NCBI RefSeq assembly: GCF_001658005.1
Contig: NZ_CP015986.1
Coordinates: 1,613,501 to 1,677,500 of the forward strand
Direction of reading: 5' to 3'
DNA from: Sphingobium sp. EP60837
GTDB lineage: Bacteria > Pseudomonadota > Alphaproteobacteria > Sphingomonadales > Sphingomonadaceae
DNA length: 64,000 bases
The stretch's first letter is position 1, and each line of letters starts with the position of its first letter. Positions 48,496-59,264 of the stretch are shown here, piece by piece. The notes under the pieces were generated by a model. The model was not told the origin of the DNA, did not search any database, and saw only the letters and a list, made by a program, of their open reading frames with translations. The position numbers and the translations under genes were made by a program.

Positions 48496-49425
48496 ATGGC
48501 GGATCCCTACTCCACTCTGGGCGTCGCGCGCGGCGCGAGCGAGGCAGAGATCAAGTCGGCCTACCGCAAGCTCGCCAAGGAGCTGCATCCCGACCGGAAC
48601 CAGGACAATCCCAAGGCGGCGGAGCGGTTTTCCGCCGTTTCCAGCGCCTATGACCTGCTGTCGGACAAGGACAAGCGCGCCCGCTTCGACCGTGGCGAGA
48701 TTGACGGCGACGGCAATCCCACCGCGCCCTTCGGCTATGGCGGCAATGGCGGCGGCTTTCGCGGCCGTCCCGGCGCGGGCGGCGGCTTCGAATTCAACGA
48801 AGGCGCGGATTTCGGCGATATTTTCGAAGGACTGTTCGGCGGCGGTGGCGCCCGGCGGGGGGGCGGCGGCTTTGGCGGCGGCTTCGGGCGTGGCGCCCCG
48901 CCGCAGAAGGGCGCGAACGTCTCTTACCGCCTGGCCGTCTCCTTCGTCGATGCCGCCACGCTGGCCCCGCAGCGCATCACCTTGCAGGACGGCAAGACCA
49001 TCGACCTGAAACTCCCCGCAGGCGTCGAAACGGGCACGCAGATGCGCCTGACCGGCAAGGGGCAGGCCGGACAGGCCGGGGCAGGGGACGCGATCGTCAC
49101 CATAGAGGTAAAGCCGCACCCCTTCTTCATCCGCGACGGCGACAATGTGCTGCTGGACCTGCCCATCACCCTCGATGAGGCGGTGAAGGGCGGCAAGGTC
49201 AAAGTGCCCACGGTCGATGGCCCGGTCATGCTCGGCGTGCCCGCAGGCGCGACCTCAGGCAAGACGCTCCGGCTGCGCGGCAAGGGCTTCACCCACAAGG
49301 GCGGGGAGCGCGGCGATCAGCTCGTCCGGCTGATGATCGACGTGCCGGGCGACGATCCGGCGATCAAGTCACTGGTCGAAGGCTGGCAGGACAGCCGCGC
49401 CGTCCGCGCCCATCTGGGCGTCTAG
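48496..49425 (+). CDS. DnaJ/CbpA-like co-chaperone (no zinc finger)
   Basis: 309 residues from the ATG at 48496. J-domain at 1-65 with HPD at 31-33, a Gly/Phe-rich linker (about 70-145), then the two DnaJ C-terminal beta-barrel subdomains (GANVSYRLAVSFVDAATL and GVPAGATSGKTLRLRGKGF). No CxxCxGxG zinc-finger repeats, so it is a CbpA-type J protein partnering DnaK. Divergent from pdxH and followed by YihY 27 bp later; likely one transcript with yihY and fabI. Confidence 0.92.
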   Translation: MADPYSTLGVARGASEAEIKSAYRKLAKELHPDRNQDNPKAAERFSAVSSAYDLLSDKDKRARFDRGEIDGDGNPTAPFGYGGNGGGFRGRPGAGGGFEFNEGADFGDIFEGLFGGGGARRGGGGFGGGFGRGAPPQKGANVSYRLAVSFVDAATLAPQRITLQDGKTIDLKLPAGVETGTQMRLTGKGQAGQAGAGDAIVTIEVKPHPFFIRDGDNVLLDLPITLDEAVKGGKVKVPTVDGPVMLGVPAGATSGKTLRLRGKGFTHKGGERGDQLVRLMIDVPGDDPAIKSLVEGWQDSRAVRAHLGV

Positions 49426-49451
49426 GGCGTTAACGGGGGCGAGGAGACTGC

Positions 49452-50423
49452 ATGCCGAGCCCTTCACCCTATTCGCCCGAATCCCGCCGCAAGCGGATCG
49501 CGCAAGACGCCCGAGCCCATATCAACCGCCACATCGCCAAGGTGCGCCCCGGCAGCCAGACCTTTGAAATCATGAAGCGGGTGGCAGTCGGCACCTATAA
49601 TGACGGCTTCATCCATGCGGGCAATCTTGCCTATCTGTCGCTGATGACGCTCTTCCCCTTCTTCATCGTCGCAGCGGCAGTGGCGAGCATCTTTGGCCGG
49701 TCGCAGGACGGCCTGGCGGCGGTCGGCGCTTTTCTGGAGACCGTCCCGCCCAGCGTCGCCTCCGTCGTGAAGCAGCCGATCATCGACGTACTGACCGCCC
49801 GTACGGGACCGCTGCTCTGGCTTGGCGGTCTCGTCGGCCTGTGGACAGTCGGAAGCCTTATCGAAACCATCCGCGACATTCTTCGACGCGCCTATGGGAC
49901 GAAAAGCACCCGGTCGTTCTGGCACTATCGCCTGACCGCGATCGGCATCACGCTGGTCAGCGTCTTCGCCGTCATGTTCGCCTTCTCGCTCCAAGTCGCC
50001 ATCACCGGCATCGACCAGTTCCTGCATCAGATTCTGCCCTTCGCCGACGAAGCGATGCAGATCGTCACGCTGACGCGCGCTGTGCCCATGCTGATCCTGT
50101 GTTTCGCGCTTTATTATCTCTATCTCTCGCTCACCCCCAGCGCCTACAAGGACAAGCGCTTCCCCAAATTGCCCGGCGCGGTCGCCACGGCGCTCTGGTG
50201 GTACGGCGCCACCATGCTGCTGCCACCGACCTTATCGCTGCTCGGCGACTATAACCTGACCTATGGCAGTCTGGCGGGCGTGATGATTACGCTTATTTTT
50301 TTCTTTCTCGTCGGGCTTGGCGTGGTAATTGGCGCGGAACTCAATGCAGCCCTTGCTGAATTTCCCGAAGAGGAACTGGAGCGGGTCGCGGCGGATAGCA
50401 AAGGGAACGGGACAGTAGAATGA
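49452..50423 (+). CDS. YihY/BrkB-family inner-membrane protein
   Basis: 323 residues. A soluble basic N-terminus (~1-55), then about six hydrophobic helices. AYLSLMTLFPFFIVAAAVASIFG and LWWYGATMLLPPTLSLLGDYNLTYGSLAGVMITLIFFFLVGLGVVIGAELNA are typical of the family (formerly annotated as ribonuclease BN by mistake). Function is not established; no catalytic motif. Its TGA overlaps the fabI ATG. Confidence 0.9.
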   Translation: MPSPSPYSPESRRKRIAQDARAHINRHIAKVRPGSQTFEIMKRVAVGTYNDGFIHAGNLAYLSLMTLFPFFIVAAAVASIFGRSQDGLAAVGAFLETVPPSVASVVKQPIIDVLTARTGPLLWLGGLVGLWTVGSLIETIRDILRRAYGTKSTRSFWHYRLTAIGITLVSVFAVMFAFSLQVAITGIDQFLHQILPFADEAMQIVTLTRAVPMLILCFALYYLYLSLTPSAYKDKRFPKLPGAVATALWWYGATMLLPPTLSLLGDYNLTYGSLAGVMITLIFFFLVGLGVVIGAELNAALAEFPEEELERVAADSKGNGTVE

Positions 50424-51229
50424 CGGGCTTGATGGCGGGGAAGCGGGGGCTCATCATGGGCCTTGCGAATGACAAGTCTTTGGCATGGGGCATTTCCAAG
50501 GCGCTGCGGGCGCAGGGGGCGGAGCTTGCCTTTTCCTATCAGGGCGATGCGCTGGCGCGGCGCGTGCGGCCGCTGGCGGAGGAGCTTGGCTCGGATTTCC
50601 TGATCGATTGCGATGTGTCGGACATGGAAAAGCTCGACGCCGCCTTTGCTGAGGTAAAGGCGCGCTGGGGCAAGCTCGACTTCGTCGTCCATGCCATCGG
50701 CTTTTCCGACAAGAATGAGCTGCGCGGCAAATATGTCGATACCAGCCTCGACAATTTCCTGATGACCATGAACATCTCGGCCTACAGCTTCGTCGCCGTC
50801 GCCCGGCGCGCGCGCGAACTCATGGCGGAAGGCGGCAGCCTGCTGACGCTGAGCTATTATGGCGCGGAAAAGGTCATCCCGCACTATAACGTGATGGGCG
50901 TCGCCAAGGCTGCGCTGGAAACCAGCGTCAAATATCTGGCGATGGATCTTGGCCCCGAAAATATCCGCGTCAACGCGATTTCGGCCGGCCCCATCAAGAC
51001 GCTGGCCGCCAGCGGCATCGGCGATTTCCGCTACATCATGAAGTGGAACGAACTGAACAGCCCGCTCCGCCGCAACGTGACGATCGAGGATGTCGGCGGC
51101 GCTGGCCTCTATCTTCTGTCCGACCTTGCGGCAGGTGTGACCGGCGAGATCCATCATGTCGATGCGGGCTATAATGTCATCGGCATGAAAGCCGAAGACG
51201 CGCCCGATATCGCGCTCGACAAGGGCTGA
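50420..51229 (+). CDS. fabI: Enoyl-[acyl-carrier-protein] reductase (NADH), FabI
   Basis: 269 residues from the ATG that overlaps the yihY stop. Short-chain dehydrogenase fold reducing trans-2-enoyl-ACP in fatty-acid elongation. GLANDKSLAWGISKAL is the FabI-type NADH loop; the active-site pair Y156 and K163 falls in HYNVMGVAKAAL (Y-x6-K), and NAISAGPIKTLAASGI follows. Coupled to yihY; the DUF4160 gene begins 27 bp downstream. Confidence 0.96.
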   Translation: MTGLMAGKRGLIMGLANDKSLAWGISKALRAQGAELAFSYQGDALARRVRPLAEELGSDFLIDCDVSDMEKLDAAFAEVKARWGKLDFVVHAIGFSDKNELRGKYVDTSLDNFLMTMNISAYSFVAVARRARELMAEGGSLLTLSYYGAEKVIPHYNVMGVAKAALETSVKYLAMDLGPENIRVNAISAGPIKTLAASGIGDFRYIMKWNELNSPLRRNVTIEDVGGAGLYLLSDLAAGVTGEIHHVDAGYNVIGMKAEDAPDIALDKG

Positions 51230-51256
51230 GTTGAAAAACCCAGCCGGTTAGGTTAT

Positions 51257-51490
51257 ATGGTCACGGTACACCGCGCGGCTGGGTTCCGCTTCGTCATCTA
51301 TGTCGATGATCATGCGCCCGCCCACATCCACGCGGTAGGTTCGGGTGAAGCGAAGATCGACATCTCTGGCGATAAGCCTCGGCTTGTATGGACCCATGGC
51401 CTGACAAGGGCAGAGGTTCGCCGCGCGATGACGATCGTCGTGGAACAGCAGGCAATGCTCTTGTCGCGGTGGAGGAACATTCATGGCTGA
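51257..51490 (+). CDS. DUF4160 protein
   Basis: 77 residues. FVIYVDDHAPAHIHAV is the core of the DUF4160 family (typically DDHxPPHxHV), with two His in the motif. Its stop region overlaps the DUF2442 gene by eight bases. These pairs recur together in bacteria and are often suspected of toxin-antitoxin-like roles, without proven function. It sits between the essential genes fabI and aroC on the same strand. Confidence 0.85.
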   Translation: MVTVHRAAGFRFVIYVDDHAPAHIHAVGSGEAKIDISGDKPRLVWTHGLTRAEVRRAMTIVVEQQAMLLSRWRNIHG

Positions 51491-51890
51491 AATCAGCGAC
51501 GCTGCCATCGATGCGGCCTTGGAGCGCGGTATGCTCGCCCGTGAGTTGGAGCCGCGCGCAGCTGCGGCGCATTATGACGCCACCTCCGAACGCGTGGTCG
51601 TGGACCTTACCAACGGCTGCACCTTCGCTTTTCCACCGCGGCTGGGGCAGGGGCTGGAAAATGCCACCGCCGATCAGATTGCTGCAGTGGAAGTCAGCCC
51701 GTCCGGTTACGGGCTGCATTGGGCGGAACTGGATACCGATCTTTCCATCCCGGGTCTGATGGCTGGCCTGTTCGGCACGCGTGCGCATATGGCCCGCCTT
51801 GCCGGGCGCGGACGTTCCCCGGCAAAGGCTGCGGCTGCGCGAGCAAATGGTGCGAAAGGCGGCAGACCCCGCAAGCAGGCAGGCATATGA
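51483..51890 (+). CDS. DUF2442 protein with basic C-terminal tail
   Basis: 135 residues. A DUF2442 domain ([47 protein letters not shown]) followed by a basic tail rich in Ala/Arg/Lys ([13 protein letters not shown]), often seen in DUF2442 proteins. Overlaps DUF4160 by eight bases, and its TGA overlaps the aroC ATG, so all three should be translationally linked. The basic tail suggests nucleic-acid contact; that is inference. Confidence 0.85.
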   Translation: MAEISDAAIDAALERGMLARELEPRAAAAHYDATSERVVVDLTNGCTFAFPPRLGQGLENATADQIAAVEVSPSGYGLHWAELDTDLSIPGLMAGLFGTRAHMARLAGRGRSPAKAAAARANGAKGGRPRKQAGI

Positions 51891-52963
51891 GCTTCAACAC
51901 ATTCGGCCGCGTACTCCGCTTCTCCACCTGGGGCGAAAGCCATGGTCCCGCCATTGGCGCTGTCGTCGATGGCTGCCCTCCCGGACTGCCCCTGAGCGAG
52001 GCGGACATTCAGCCCTTCCTCGACAAGCGCAAGCCCGGCACCTCCAAATTCACCACCCAGCGCCGTGAGCCCGATGAGGTCCGCATCCTTTCGGGCCTGT
52101 TCGAAGGCCGCACCACCGGCACGCCGATCAGCCTGATGATCGAGAATACCGATCAGCGCTCAAAGGATTATTCGGACGTCGCCAAAGCCTATCGCCCCGG
52201 CCATGCCGACTATGCCTATGACGCGAAATACGGCTTTCGTGACTATCGCGGCGGCGGCCGCTCCTCCGCGCGGGAGACCGCCAGCCGGGTTGCCGCGGGC
52301 GCGGTCGCCCGGCTCGTCATCCCGGATGTCGATATCTTCGCCTATGTCAGCGAGATTGGCGGCGACGCGATCGACTATGCCCGTTTCGACGCGGGCGAGA
52401 TCGACAATAATCCTTTCTTTTGCCCCGATCCGGAAGCCGCAAAGCGCTGGGAACAGTTGGTGGACAGCGCGCGCAAGGATGGCTCCTCGCTCGGTGCGGT
52501 CGTCGAATGCGTCGCCAGTGGCGTGCCCGCAGGCTGGGGCGCCCCCCTCTATGCCAAGCTCGACAGCGAACTCGCCGCCGCGATGATGAGCATCAATGCG
52601 GTCAAGGGCGTGGAAATCGGCGACGGCTTTGCCGCAGCACGGCTGCGGGGTGAGGATAATGCCGACCCGATGCGCCCCGGCAATGACGGCAATCCCGTCT
52701 TCCTCGCCAATCATGCAGGCGGCATTGCAGGGGGCATTTCCACCGGCCAGCCCGTCAAGCTGCGCGTCGCCTTCAAACCGACCAGCTCGATCCTGATCCC
52801 GGTCGAAACCATCACGCGGGAGGGCGATGCCTCCGACATCATCACCAAGGGCCGGCACGACCCCTGCGTCGGCATTCGCGGCGTCCCAGTTGTTGAAGCG
52901 ATGATGGCGCTTGTCCTGGCAGACCAGAAATTGCTCCACCGTGCCCAATGCGGTGGCGACTAA
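51887..52963 (+). CDS. aroC: Chorismate synthase
   Basis: 358 residues from the ATG at 51887. FMN-dependent 1,4-elimination of EPSP to chorismate, last step of the shikimate pathway. Signatures: [66 protein letters not shown], and [20 protein letters not shown] with the His of [18 protein letters not shown]. Longer in-frame starts upstream lie inside DUF2442 and are not family-like. Confidence 0.97.
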   Translation: MSFNTFGRVLRFSTWGESHGPAIGAVVDGCPPGLPLSEADIQPFLDKRKPGTSKFTTQRREPDEVRILSGLFEGRTTGTPISLMIENTDQRSKDYSDVAKAYRPGHADYAYDAKYGFRDYRGGGRSSARETASRVAAGAVARLVIPDVDIFAYVSEIGGDAIDYARFDAGEIDNNPFFCPDPEAAKRWEQLVDSARKDGSSLGAVVECVASGVPAGWGAPLYAKLDSELAAAMMSINAVKGVEIGDGFAAARLRGEDNADPMRPGNDGNPVFLANHAGGIAGGISTGQPVKLRVAFKPTSSILIPVETITREGDASDIITKGRHDPCVGIRGVPVVEAMMALVLADQKLLHRAQCGGD

Positions 52964-53033
52964 CGGGCTGAAACGAGCCGATTACCGGGTAAGCGCGCGA
53001 TTCTAGCGAGACGACTCACCCAATCTACGTTAA

Positions 53034-53190
53034 CATCCTCCCCATCGATCGCCCGCGGGAGGGCGAGCGGCAGTGCGTAAGCCTGGGGAGCGTCATTCCT
53101 GAACGGCCTTTGGGCCAAGAATGGATTGACGGTCAAAACGTCCCCTTGAGCCGCGAACACGGGCCAGCCATATAATGTGGCTGGCCCATT
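53034..53190 (+). ncRNA. Candidate structured RNA ending in a terminator hairpin
   Basis: The 393 bp between aroC and the PhzF gene hold no convincing protein. CTCCCC (53039-53044) can pair with GGGGAG about 40 bases later (53086-53091), enclosing a perfect TCGCCC/GGGCGA hairpin. Then comes a short GGCC-TTT-GGCC hairpin near 53105, a TTGACGGTCAA palindrome at 53126-53136, and a perfect 10-bp terminator-like stem GGGCCAGCCA/TGGCTGGCCC (53161-53170, 53178-53187) followed by ATTT. It is 200 bp past aroC, so it may end an independent RNA. No known RNA family is recognised. Confidence 0.4.
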
Positions 53191-53192
53191 TC
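53161..53192 (+). terminator. Hairpin between aroC and PhzF gene
   Basis: GGGCCAGCCA pairs perfectly with TGGCTGGCCC around the 7-base loop TATAATG, followed by ATTTCGTTT. The T-run is interrupted, so efficiency is uncertain. Confidence 0.6.
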
Positions 53193-53356
53193 GTTTGCAG
53201 TTCGCTTACTCGTCGTCCCAGCGGACGCTCGGACCTTGAGCCATGTCACGCCTCCGCCAACGGAGCTTGGCTGCTGCTCAAGACCAATCCCGTTCAACCG
53301 GCCCTATTCAGTTGCACAATGAAACGCCATCATGACGTCATTCCTAAGGAACGCTC

Positions 53357-54145
53357 ATGACCAGTCTCCCCTTCACCCAGGTTGACGCCTTCACCGACAC
53401 ACCCTTCACCGGCAATCCCGCTGCCGTGATGCCGCTCGGCCGCTGGCTCGATGACGCCACGCTCCAGGCGATCGCACAGGAAAACAACCTGTCGGAAACA
53501 GCCTTCACCGTACCCACGCCTGATGATCCGGACGCGGACTATGCGCTGCGTTGGTTCACCCCGGCTGTGGAGGTGAAGCTCTGCGGCCACGCCACACTGG
53601 CGAGCGGCCACGTGCTGATGGGAGGACGCACCGCCATCCGCTTCCGGACCCGTCATGCGGGCGTCCTTACTGTCACACGCGACCGCGACGGCTATGCCCT
53701 CTCGCTGCCCGCCTGGGACGTGGAGCCGCGCCCGTTGCCCGACCTTGCGGCAGGGCTAGGCGGCACACCCCTTGAATCGCATTGGCGCGAGGGCGGCTAC
53801 AGTCTTTTCCTCTTCCCCAACGCCGCGGCCGTGCGCGCGCTCACGCCCGACTTCGCCGCACTCAAGGCGCTCGGTGACATCATGCTGATCGCCACCGCGC
53901 CGGGGGAGGACAGCGACATCATCAGCCGCGTCTTCGTTCCGGGCGGCGGAGTGGATGAAGATCCCGTCACCGGCTCGGCCCATTGCCTGCTCACGCCCTT
54001 CTGGGCGAGCCGCCTTGATAAGACAAAGCTCAGCGCGGTTCAGGCGTCCCGGCGCGGCGGCCGCTTGGGTTGCCGTCTCGAAGGCGACCGGGTGATCCTC
54101 ACCGGCGCCTGCCGCACGGTGATAGAGGGGCAGTTCCTGCTCTAG
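53357..54145 (+). CDS. PhzF-family isomerase
   Basis: 262 residues. Diaminopimelate-epimerase-like fold with two related halves. N-terminal FTQVDAFTDTPFTGNPAAV and QENNLSETAF (catalytic Glu at 47), and GGGVDEDPVTGSAHCLLTPFW in the second half. No phenazine cluster is present, so it belongs to the broad PhzF enzyme group of unknown substrates rather than phenazine synthesis. Its stop overlaps the convergent serine hydrolase stop by four bases. Confidence 0.9.
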   Translation: MTSLPFTQVDAFTDTPFTGNPAAVMPLGRWLDDATLQAIAQENNLSETAFTVPTPDDPDADYALRWFTPAVEVKLCGHATLASGHVLMGGRTAIRFRTRHAGVLTVTRDRDGYALSLPAWDVEPRPLPDLAAGLGGTPLESHWREGGYSLFLFPNAAAVRALTPDFAALKALGDIMLIATAPGEDSDIISRVFVPGGGVDEDPVTGSAHCLLTPFWASRLDKTKLSAVQASRRGGRLGCRLEGDRVILTGACRTVIEGQFLL

Positions 54146-55266
54146 GCGGCAAAAAGCCGCATCAGCTTTGCCAGCCTGCGTTTCAGCGCCGCGCGCTGTT
54201 CCTTGTCCGGCGACATACCGATCCGCACTACCGTCAGCGCCTGCCCGGGCGAGATAAGTATATATTGCCCGCCATGCCCCGCGCAGCCGAACAGGCTCTG
54301 CGGGGCGTCGCCCGGCATCAGCACGCTCTCTTCGCTCTCCCGGTTGAGCCAGAGATGCGCGCCATAGGCAGGATTGCGCCGGGAAGGCGTGCGCATGAAA
54401 TCGACCCATTTTTCCGGCACGATCTGATGCCCGTTGGGCCCGCGCCCATGATTGCGTAGCAATTCGCCGAACTGCGCATAATCCCGCGCCGTCATATGCA
54501 GGAAGCTGCCGCCGATCATCGTGCCTGCCGCGTCATATTCAGCCGTCAGGCTCTTCAGCCCCGCCGGAATCTTCAGCCGTCCGTCAATGAAGGTCTGCAT
54601 CGCCTGCCGCCGCGCATCGGGATCGGCGTTGTTGGTCAGCATCCGCGCCATCAGGTCGGTCAGGATGAGCGTGCTGCCGGTCGAATAGGAAAAATGCGAC
54701 CCCGGCGCATGGGCCAGCGGCTTGGCTTCGGCAAAGGCGCTCATATCCTGCGCGCCGTCAGTGAACAGCATCCGCACCGTATCGGCCTGCGCCAACGGCT
54801 CCTCATCCTCGACATGGTCGAGCCCTGACGTCATGGCGAGTAACTGCCGCAGCGTGATCCGCCCGCGCGGATCGCCTTGCTGGCTCCAGGCCGCAACCGG
54901 CACCGGCGAATCGAGCGCCAGCCGACCGTCCGCGACCATCAGCCCCACTAGCACCGCCGTCACGCTCTTGCCCATCGACCAGCCGAGCAGCTTCGTCTCC
55001 GGCCCAAATCCCGGCGCGTACCGCTCCGCCACGATCTCGCCCCGGTGCATGACGACCAGCGCCCGCGTTTCGCCCACATCCTCGTCGCCATCGAACAGCG
55101 GATCGATCGCCGCGCGCAAATCTTCCTCATTGACGCCCGCGTCCGCCGCCACATGATAGCGCGGTTCCGGATCGGCCGCGCGCACGGCAAGCGCTCCGGC
55201 TCCCATCAATGACAAAATGGCGGCCGCCGCGCCAATCTGCTTTACCCTTTTCCGCTCGAGCTTCAT
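54142..55266 (-). CDS. Class C beta-lactamase-like serine hydrolase
   Basis: 374 residues from the ATG at 55266, with a hydrophobic N-terminal segment (IGAAAAILSLMGAGALAVRAA) that acts as a signal or anchor. Catalytic SxxK is GWSMGKS with S97 and K100. FSYSTGSTLILTDLMARM supplies the YxN-like Tyr position (Y-S-T, Asn replaced), and HGGQYILI the third motif. The YxN asparagine being absent points away from a true beta-lactamase and toward esterase or peptidase activity. Divergent from a small anchored protein 38 bp away. Confidence 0.85.
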   Translation of the reverse strand: MKLERKRVKQIGAAAAILSLMGAGALAVRAADPEPRYHVAADAGVNEEDLRAAIDPLFDGDEDVGETRALVVMHRGEIVAERYAPGFGPETKLLGWSMGKSVTAVLVGLMVADGRLALDSPVPVAAWSQQGDPRGRITLRQLLAMTSGLDHVEDEEPLAQADTVRMLFTDGAQDMSAFAEAKPLAHAPGSHFSYSTGSTLILTDLMARMLTNNADPDARRQAMQTFIDGRLKIPAGLKSLTAEYDAAGTMIGGSFLHMTARDYAQFGELLRNHGRGPNGHQIVPEKWVDFMRTPSRRNPAYGAHLWLNRESEESVLMPGDAPQSLFGCAGHGGQYILISPGQALTVVRIGMSPDKEQRAALKRRLAKLMRLFAA

Positions 55267-55304
55267 AAGCCGCGCCCTTAGCACGGCTCATCGGAAAGGG
55301 GAGC

Positions 55305-55625
55305 ATGTCCAGCCGCCCGAAATGGATTTATGCGCTCGCAGCCATCGCGGCCTTGCTGGTCCTGCTGCTCGCCTGGAACTGGACCGCGCTGCGTGCCCGC
55401 GCCGCCGTGGGCGCGGGATTCGGCGCGCGCGTCACTTGTTCCTGCCGCTATGTGGAGGGCCGCTCCATCGACAGCTGCAGGCGAGACAAGGAACCGGGCA
55501 TGGCGCTGGTGACGCTCTCCGACGATCCCGAATCACGTGCCGTTGAGGCCGCCGTCCCCCTCCTCGCCTCCCGCACCGCCCGCTACCGCAAGGGCTGGGG
55601 CTGCCTGCTTGATCCGATGGACTGA
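55305..55625 (+). CDS. Anchored small protein with a Cys-rich motif, unknown
   Basis: 106 residues. Membrane anchor at about 8-27 (IYALAAIAALLVLLLAW), then a periplasmic part with VTCSCRYVEGRSIDSCRRD and GWGCLLDPMD; the four cysteines could form disulfides or bind metal. No family recognised. It diverges from a serine hydrolase gene and its stop lies one base before the recQ ATG, so it is probably co-transcribed with recQ. Confidence 0.68.
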   Translation: MSSRPKWIYALAAIAALLVLLLAWNWTALRARAAVGAGFGARVTCSCRYVEGRSIDSCRRDKEPGMALVTLSDDPESRAVEAAVPLLASRTARYRKGWGCLLDPMD

Positions 55626-55626
55626 G

Positions 55627-57399
<1,773 letters not shown>

Positions 57400-57469
57400 T
57401 CGGGGAGAGGAGGAGGGGGTTGAATCGCCCCGTCTCTAGGCGCATGGCACCGGCAAAGGAGTCCTACCC

Positions 57470-57898
57470 ATGTTCCGCCAGCTCACCCCCACCCTTTATG
57501 TCTCCCCCCAGATCAGCGTCGATCAGGTGCAGGAAGCCAAGGCGCTGGGCGTGACCGTCATCATCAACAACCGACCTGATGACGAAGAGCCCGGCCAGAC
57601 TAACGGCGCCCAGATCGAGGCCGCTGCTGAGGCGGCAGGCATCGCCTACGCCGCCGTGCCGGTCGCCCATGGCGGCTTTGCCCCTTGGCAGCTCGACGGC
57701 ATGGCCGCCGCATTGGCGCAGGCGGGGGAGGGGAAGGTCCTCGCCTATTGCCGCTCCGGCACGCGCAGCACCCTGCTATGGGCGCTCACCCGCGCCCGCG
57801 CAGGCGATCATCCCGCCGCCCTGTCTGAAAAGGCGGAGGCAGCGGGCTATGACCTTACCCCCGTTCGGCAGATCATGGACGCGCTCTCCGCAGGCTGA
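57470..57898 (+). CDS. TIGR01244-family protein-phosphatase-like protein
   Basis: 142 residues. Dual-specificity-phosphatase-like fold; the HCxxGxxR-type loop is present as YCRSGTRS with C94 and R100. Similar domains occur fused to or near beta-lactamase-fold hydrolases in sulfide oxidation (Blh) and elsewhere; nothing here indicates that. Its stop overlaps the next start by one base (TGATG). Follows recQ by 70 bp. Confidence 0.87.
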   Translation: MFRQLTPTLYVSPQISVDQVQEAKALGVTVIINNRPDDEEPGQTNGAQIEAAAEAAGIAYAAVPVAHGGFAPWQLDGMAAALAQAGEGKVLAYCRSGTRSTLLWALTRARAGDHPAALSEKAEAAGYDLTPVRQIMDALSAG

Positions 57899-59082
57899 TG
57901 CCCGCCGCGTCCGATCCTTATGACGCCATCGTCCTGGGCGCTGGCGGCGCTGGCCTCATGTGTGCCGCAACCGCTGGCCAGCGCGGCAAGCGCGTCCTCG
58001 TCATCGATCATGCCGAAGCGGCGGGGAAGAAGATCCTCATCTCCGGCGGTGGCCGTTGCAACTTCACCAACATCCACACCGCGCCAGACCGTTACCTGTC
58101 GGCCAATCCTCATTTCGCCAAGTCCGCCCTCGGCCGCTACACGCCGCTGGATTTCCTGACCCTCGTCGAACGGCACGGCATCGCCTGGCATGAAAAGACA
58201 TTGGGTCAGCTCTTCTGCGATCAATCCGCGCGCCAGATCGTCGCCATGCTGCTCGCCGAGTGCGACGCTGGCGGCGTCACCATTCGCCTCAACCACGGCA
58301 TCACCGCCGTCACCCATTCGGACGGCCAATTCACCGTGGCCCATGGCGACAAAACCGCCGCCGCGCCCGCGTTGATAATCGCCACTGGCGGCCCCGCCAT
58401 TCCAAAGATCGGTGCGACGGGCTTCGCCTACGACCTCGCCCGCCAGTTCGGCCTCAAGGTCGTCGAGCCGCGCCCCGCGCTTGTCCCGCTGACCCTCGGC
58501 GGCGAAGACCTTCTCTTCCGCTCCCTCTCCGGCGTCTCGACGCCCGTCATAGCGCGCCATGGCAAGACCAGCTTCCGCGAAGCCGCGCTCCTCACCCATC
58601 GCGGCCTTTCCGGCCCGGCGATTCTGCAAATCTCGTCCTATTGGCGTCATGGCGACAGCATCAACATCGACTTCCTGCCGGACGCCCCCAGCGGTTGGCT
58701 GACGGAAGCGAAGCGCGCCAAGCCCCGCGCCTCGATATCGGCGACCCTGCGCGCCCATCTTCCCGACCGGCTGGCGGACGCCTTGGCCGAACGGCTGGCC
58801 CTATCCGGCGACCTCGGCAATCTCCCTGACCGAAAGCTCGAAGACGCCCAGCGCCGCCTCGCCGCCTGGTCATTCACCCCCAACGGCACCGAAGGTTTCG
58901 CCAAGGCCGAAGTCACCATCGGCGGCATATCCACCACCGAACTCTCCTCCCAGACGATGGAAGCCCGCCGCGTCCCCGGCCTCTACGCCATCGGCGAAGC
59001 CGCGGATGTCACCGGCTGGCTAGGCGGCTATAATTTCCAATGGGCCTGGGCCAGCGGCTGGGCGGCGGCGCAGGCGCTCTAA
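57898..59082 (+). CDS. BaiN/YhiN-like NAD(P)/FAD-dependent oxidoreductase (HI0933 family)
   Basis: 394 residues. N-terminal FAD Rossmann motif GAGGAGLMCAATAGQRG, then AAGKKILISGGGRCNFTN, characteristic of the HI0933/BaiN family, and LIIATGGPAIPKIG. The C-terminal EAADVTGWLGGYNFQWAWASG motif closes the FAD site. Function in most bacteria is unknown. Coupled to the phosphatase-like gene by a one-base overlap. Confidence 0.92.
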   Translation: MPAASDPYDAIVLGAGGAGLMCAATAGQRGKRVLVIDHAEAAGKKILISGGGRCNFTNIHTAPDRYLSANPHFAKSALGRYTPLDFLTLVERHGIAWHEKTLGQLFCDQSARQIVAMLLAECDAGGVTIRLNHGITAVTHSDGQFTVAHGDKTAAAPALIIATGGPAIPKIGATGFAYDLARQFGLKVVEPRPALVPLTLGGEDLLFRSLSGVSTPVIARHGKTSFREAALLTHRGLSGPAILQISSYWRHGDSINIDFLPDAPSGWLTEAKRAKPRASISATLRAHLPDRLADALAERLALSGDLGNLPDRKLEDAQRRLAAWSFTPNGTEGFAKAEVTIGGISTTELSSQTMEARRVPGLYAIGEAADVTGWLGGYNFQWAWASGWAAAQAL

Positions 59083-59098
59083 CCTCATCATCTCTATC

Positions 59099-59178
59099 GT
59101 CACCCCGGGCTCGACCCGGGGTCCCGCTTAACATTGCAATCAGAAGAAGCGGGATGCCGGCTCAAGGCCGGCATGACG
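59099..59178. repeat. Palindromic intergenic repeat (CACCCCGG type) after the BaiN-like gene
   Basis: CGTCACCCCGGGCTCGACCC at the left (59099-59118), then GGGGTCCCGCTT, recurs inverted at the right as AAGCGGGAT then GCCGGCTCAAGGCCGGCATGACG, ending 59178. It resembles the element at 39483-39570 and is a second copy of a dispersed palindromic repeat. Confidence 0.68.
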
Positions 59179-59264
59179 GTTTAGTTGTCGGCTAACGACC
59201 ATTTGTGGACATTTGTGTCCTGAAATCATTGCCCGAATAGCGGACATAGTCGCTTTTAAGGCGA

